64,000 nt of DNA from Fastidiosipila sanguinis (lineage in GTDB: Bacteria; Bacillota; Clostridia; Saccharofermentanales; Fastidiosipilaceae): assembly GCF_002998295.1 (NCBI RefSeq), contig NZ_CP027226.1, forward strand, positions 806,001-870,000. The letters are read 5' to 3'. The notes below the pieces were generated by a model. That model did not search any database. It was not told the DNA's origin and saw only the letters and a program-made list of their open reading frames with translations. The translations under genes were made by a program, and so were the position numbers. Shown piece by piece: positions 62,220-64,000 of this stretch; within the stretch, counting starts at the first letter, position 1; every line of letters begins with the position of its first letter.

Positions 62220-62232
62220 ATTGTTCGTATTC
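62220..62232 (-). promoter_or_regulatory. PurBox-like site in the purR upstream region
   Basis: The minus strand reads GAATACGAACAAT, which shares the ATACGAAC core with the permease-associated site (61191-61203). It overlaps a possible -10 TAGAAT (62229-62234), consistent with autorepression. Confidence 0.4.
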
Positions 62233-62325
62233 TACACTATTATTTCTAATTTTGCTCTATATTTATTCAGCAGTTGAGAATAATTTTTATTTTTCTTGAA
62301 CAATTAGGTGAATAAGCACTTGAAC

Positions 62326-62943
62326 CTAAATAATTTCCTGCAAGAGGTTACCCTGGCCAAGTTGGTCTAAGGAATTAATATCATAAATATGCAGATTGCC
62401 CTGATAGAAATAAATATCCCAGTATCCTGTATCAGTTTCTAAAAATCTATTACTTAAATCTCGTAGCACACCGTTATGCCCTATAATAAATAAATTATCT
62501 AAGCCCTCATGTAAGGATGTTTTAATCGCATCTACAAAAGCAGCATTAATTCTCTCTTTGAAATGTAAATATGATTCAGCACCTTCCGGTTGAAAATTAA
62601 TAGCGTCTTCTATATAAGCCCACCATTCGTCAGGATATTTAGCCTCAATCTCATCTGCATCGAGCCCTTCCCAACGGCCAAAACTTTTTTCTCTAAATCT
62701 AGGATCATGTATTACTTCTGCAGTATAAGCATTTGCTTCAGTTATAATTTGAGTTGTTACCATGGTTCTTTTAACAGCACTTGTATAAATCTTATCCGGG
62801 ATAAAGTTATTTTGTTCTAGCTTCCTTGCTAAGTCCAGAGCCTGCTCTTTTCCCAACGCAGTTAAATCAGGGTCCAATTCACCGTAGAATTTCTTTCCCA
62901 CATTCAAAGTTGTTTGACCATGTCTTGCCATAACTAAACGCAT
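62326..62943 (-). CDS. Histidine phosphatase, CobC-like (alpha-ribazole phosphatase)
   Basis: This 205-residue protein has the histidine phosphatase motif LVMARHGQTTLNV with the nucleophile His, a second Arg region (SAVKRTMVTTQII), the acidic FREKSFGRWEGLDADEIE and the second His in FIIGHNGVLRDL. The best reason to call it CobC is that cobS lies 31 bp upstream on the same strand: CobC removes the phosphate of alpha-ribazole phosphate in cobalamin assembly. A general phosphoglycerate-mutase-like phosphatase is possible. Confidence 0.78.
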   Translation of the reverse strand: MRLVMARHGQTTLNVGKKFYGELDPDLTALGKEQALDLARKLEQNNFIPDKIYTSAVKRTMVTTQIITEANAYTAEVIHDPRFREKSFGRWEGLDADEIEAKYPDEWWAYIEDAINFQPEGAESYLHFKERINAAFVDAIKTSLHEGLDNLFIIGHNGVLRDLSNRFLETDTGYWDIYFYQGNLHIYDINSLDQLGQGNLLQEII

Positions 62944-62974
62944 CTATTATTACTCCTATACTTTTCCGCAAAAA

Positions 62975-63784
62975 TTATAAAATCAAGTGAATATAATTAA
63001 TCACATTATTGATTATTAATAAGGCTAAAACAAAGACAACATTAACAATCTGACATGTAGCACCCAGAGTATCTCCAGTCATTCCATTAATCTTTTTGTG
63101 CACGAATAATTTATAACCGTACAATACTAGACAAGTAATTAGATATGCAACTATTGCTTTCCATGAGAATATTAGGGGCATTATTACTAAGCTTAAAACT
63201 TGAGAGATTATTATCTGATATTTAGGGATATTTTCAGAAATTTTACCTTGTCCCTGCTCGTTAGCATACTTGTAATTCCAGTGCATAAAAGCCATACCTG
63301 CTTTAGATACCATATAAATACCGGCAACATATATAGCAGCTGGAATAATATTTCCTAGTTGAACAATAGCATTTGGCATAAATAATTGAGTTAGAAGTTC
63401 TTTTAAAGCAAAGAAAAACAACATAACATAGGATATAAGAGCAACTGTACCGAAACTACCTATCCTAGAATCTCGCATAATCTCTTTCATTCTTTCTGGA
63501 CTTCTACCTGAGAACAAACCATCAGCAGTGTCAGCTAAACCATCAAAATGCAAAGCTCCGGAAATCATCGCATCCATTACAATTAAAATAACTACAGAAA
63601 TTTCTAATGACTTCAATAAAAATAAACTCAATCCAAAAATAATTCCCAGCAAGCCACCATAGATCAGACCAAAAATCGGCAAGAACCATATACTATTTTT
63701 AAAAGTTTTCTCAAAATCTTTAAATTCATATTTTATAGGTATTCTAGTAAAAAACAGTAGATATACCATGAAACCATCTAGCAT
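62975..63784 (-). CDS. cobS: Adenosylcobinamide-GDP ribazoletransferase (CobS)
   Basis: This 269-residue membrane protein has the acidic CobS signature GALHFDGLADTADGLFSGRSPERMKEIMRDSRIG and the C-terminal INGMTGDTLGATCQI, separated by about seven TM segments. CobS joins adenosylcobinamide-GDP and alpha-ribazole (phosphate) to form cobalamin. The ATG at 63784 follows GGGAG. With the cobC-like gene it forms the end of a nucleotide-loop assembly cluster. Confidence 0.92.
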   Translation of the reverse strand: MLDGFMVYLLFFTRIPIKYEFKDFEKTFKNSIWFLPIFGLIYGGLLGIIFGLSLFLLKSLEISVVILIVMDAMISGALHFDGLADTADGLFSGRSPERMKEIMRDSRIGSFGTVALISYVMLFFFALKELLTQLFMPNAIVQLGNIIPAAIYVAGIYMVSKAGMAFMHWNYKYANEQGQGKISENIPKYQIIISQVLSLVIMPLIFSWKAIVAYLITCLVLYGYKLFVHKKINGMTGDTLGATCQIVNVVFVLALLIINNVINYIHLIL

Positions 63785-63850
63785 TTTATTTTCTCCCTGC
63801 TTAGTTAATTCTTATAGTAACTAATTCTAGTTAAAATCAACTTTTCCCTA

Positions 63851-64000
63851 TTAAACTAATCTTCCAATTACTCTCGCTTCTTTTTCTTTAAAACGCTCAA
63901 GTAAGGTGTCAGCTATGCTCTTTTCTACTGCCACCAACACAGTAGTTGCGGGGCCGGCAGATTTAATTAGATCCGAGTTGCCAATTAAATTTTCTTCCAA
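63851..64000 (-). CDS. C-terminal fragment of a possible PurM/HypE-superfamily protein (5' end outside the window)
   Basis: Fifty codons including the TAA stop are visible. The segment SAGPATTVLVAVEKSIADTL followed by a charged helix and ARVIGRLV resembles the C-termini of AIR synthase-superfamily proteins (PurM, HypE, ThiL and relatives), which typically end in a VIGxVV strand. The domain that would fix the identity lies outside the window. It is 67 bp upstream of cobS on the same strand, so a role in cobalamin metabolism is possible but not shown. Confidence 0.4.
   Translation of the reverse strand: MEENLIGNSDLIKSAGPATTVLVAVEKSIADTLLERFKEKEARVIGRLV

Noticed and set aside
1-64000. Insertion sequences, prophage, CRISPR array or rRNA genes
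   Set aside because: No transposase, integrase, terminal inverted repeats, phage structural genes, regular spacer-repeat structure or rRNA sequence was recognised.

Overview
The window is a low-GC, tightly packed bacterial chromosome segment, most likely from Bacillota, class Clostridia or a close relative. The grounds are conserved Firmicute gene strings (pgpH-ybeY/era next to phoH; nadK-argR-recN; xseB-xseA-nusB with Asp23-family genes and efp; hrcA-grpE-dnaK-dnaJ-prmA with a CIRCE operator), SepF, RNase Y, a Bacillus-type PurR, strong AGGAGG-like ribosome binding sites and frequent UUG starts. I cannot name the genus. No mobile element, phage, CRISPR array, rRNA or sporulation gene was seen. 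Almost everything lies on the minus strand; the plus-strand exceptions are the 25.6-26.8 kb regulator pair, 44.9-49.7 kb (DacF-like protein, gltX, glnS) and rsuA at 57.7 kb.

Layout. 1-7.5 kb: an era gene fused in frame to ybeY, pgpH (c-di-AMP hydrolase), phoH, two DUF881 membrane proteins, rluD and lspA. 7.6-9.4 kb: rny with its own promoter and terminator. 9.4-23.4 kb: RNA modification, DNA repair and envelope genes (RluA-family synthase, recN, argR, nadK, xseB, xseA, nusB, DUF2273, two Asp23-family genes, efp, yqeG, pcp), then a divergent type IIA topoisomerase pair. 23.5-27.1 kb: fhs, a divergently oriented XRE regulator with a small partner gene, a two-way terminator and tRNA-Arg/tRNA-Gly. 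27.3-35 kb: ppk1 and ppx (polyphosphate), a DUF3810 metalloprotease-like protein, sepF, and an HlyD-like protein. 35.1-42.3 kb: pfkA, prmA and the class I heat-shock operon under a promoter with CIRCE.

42.4-46.3 kb is the most unusual part. Three adjacent genes encode proteins that keep the fold signatures of well-known enzymes but have lost the catalytic residues: a HemW-like protein without the radical-SAM cysteines, an M28-peptidase-like lipoprotein without its zinc ligands and catalytic Glu, and a membrane-anchored DacF-like protein without the SxxK serine and lysine. The first two form an apparent operon, and the third is transcribed divergently from it across 192 bp.

46.5-64 kb: gltX-glnS, a heterodimeric ABC exporter, an HtrA-type lipoprotein protease, a zinc-ribbon membrane protein, pyk, an unknown membrane protein, rsuA (apparently leaderless), a membrane protein joining a J-like domain without HPD to a solute-binding-like ectodomain, a purine permease and purR with PurBox-like sites, and cobalamin genes (cobC-like, cobS, and a cut-off PurM/HypE-like C-terminus).

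The recurring theme is catalytic degeneration of envelope or regulatory enzymes (HemW-like, M28-like, DacF-like, J-like and the HD part of Ppx), together with compact regulatory sites that can be read directly: CIRCE, PurBoxes, DnaA boxes, CAACT half-sites and a 13-bp tandem repeat. All functional calls rest on motif recognition by eye; no database search was run.
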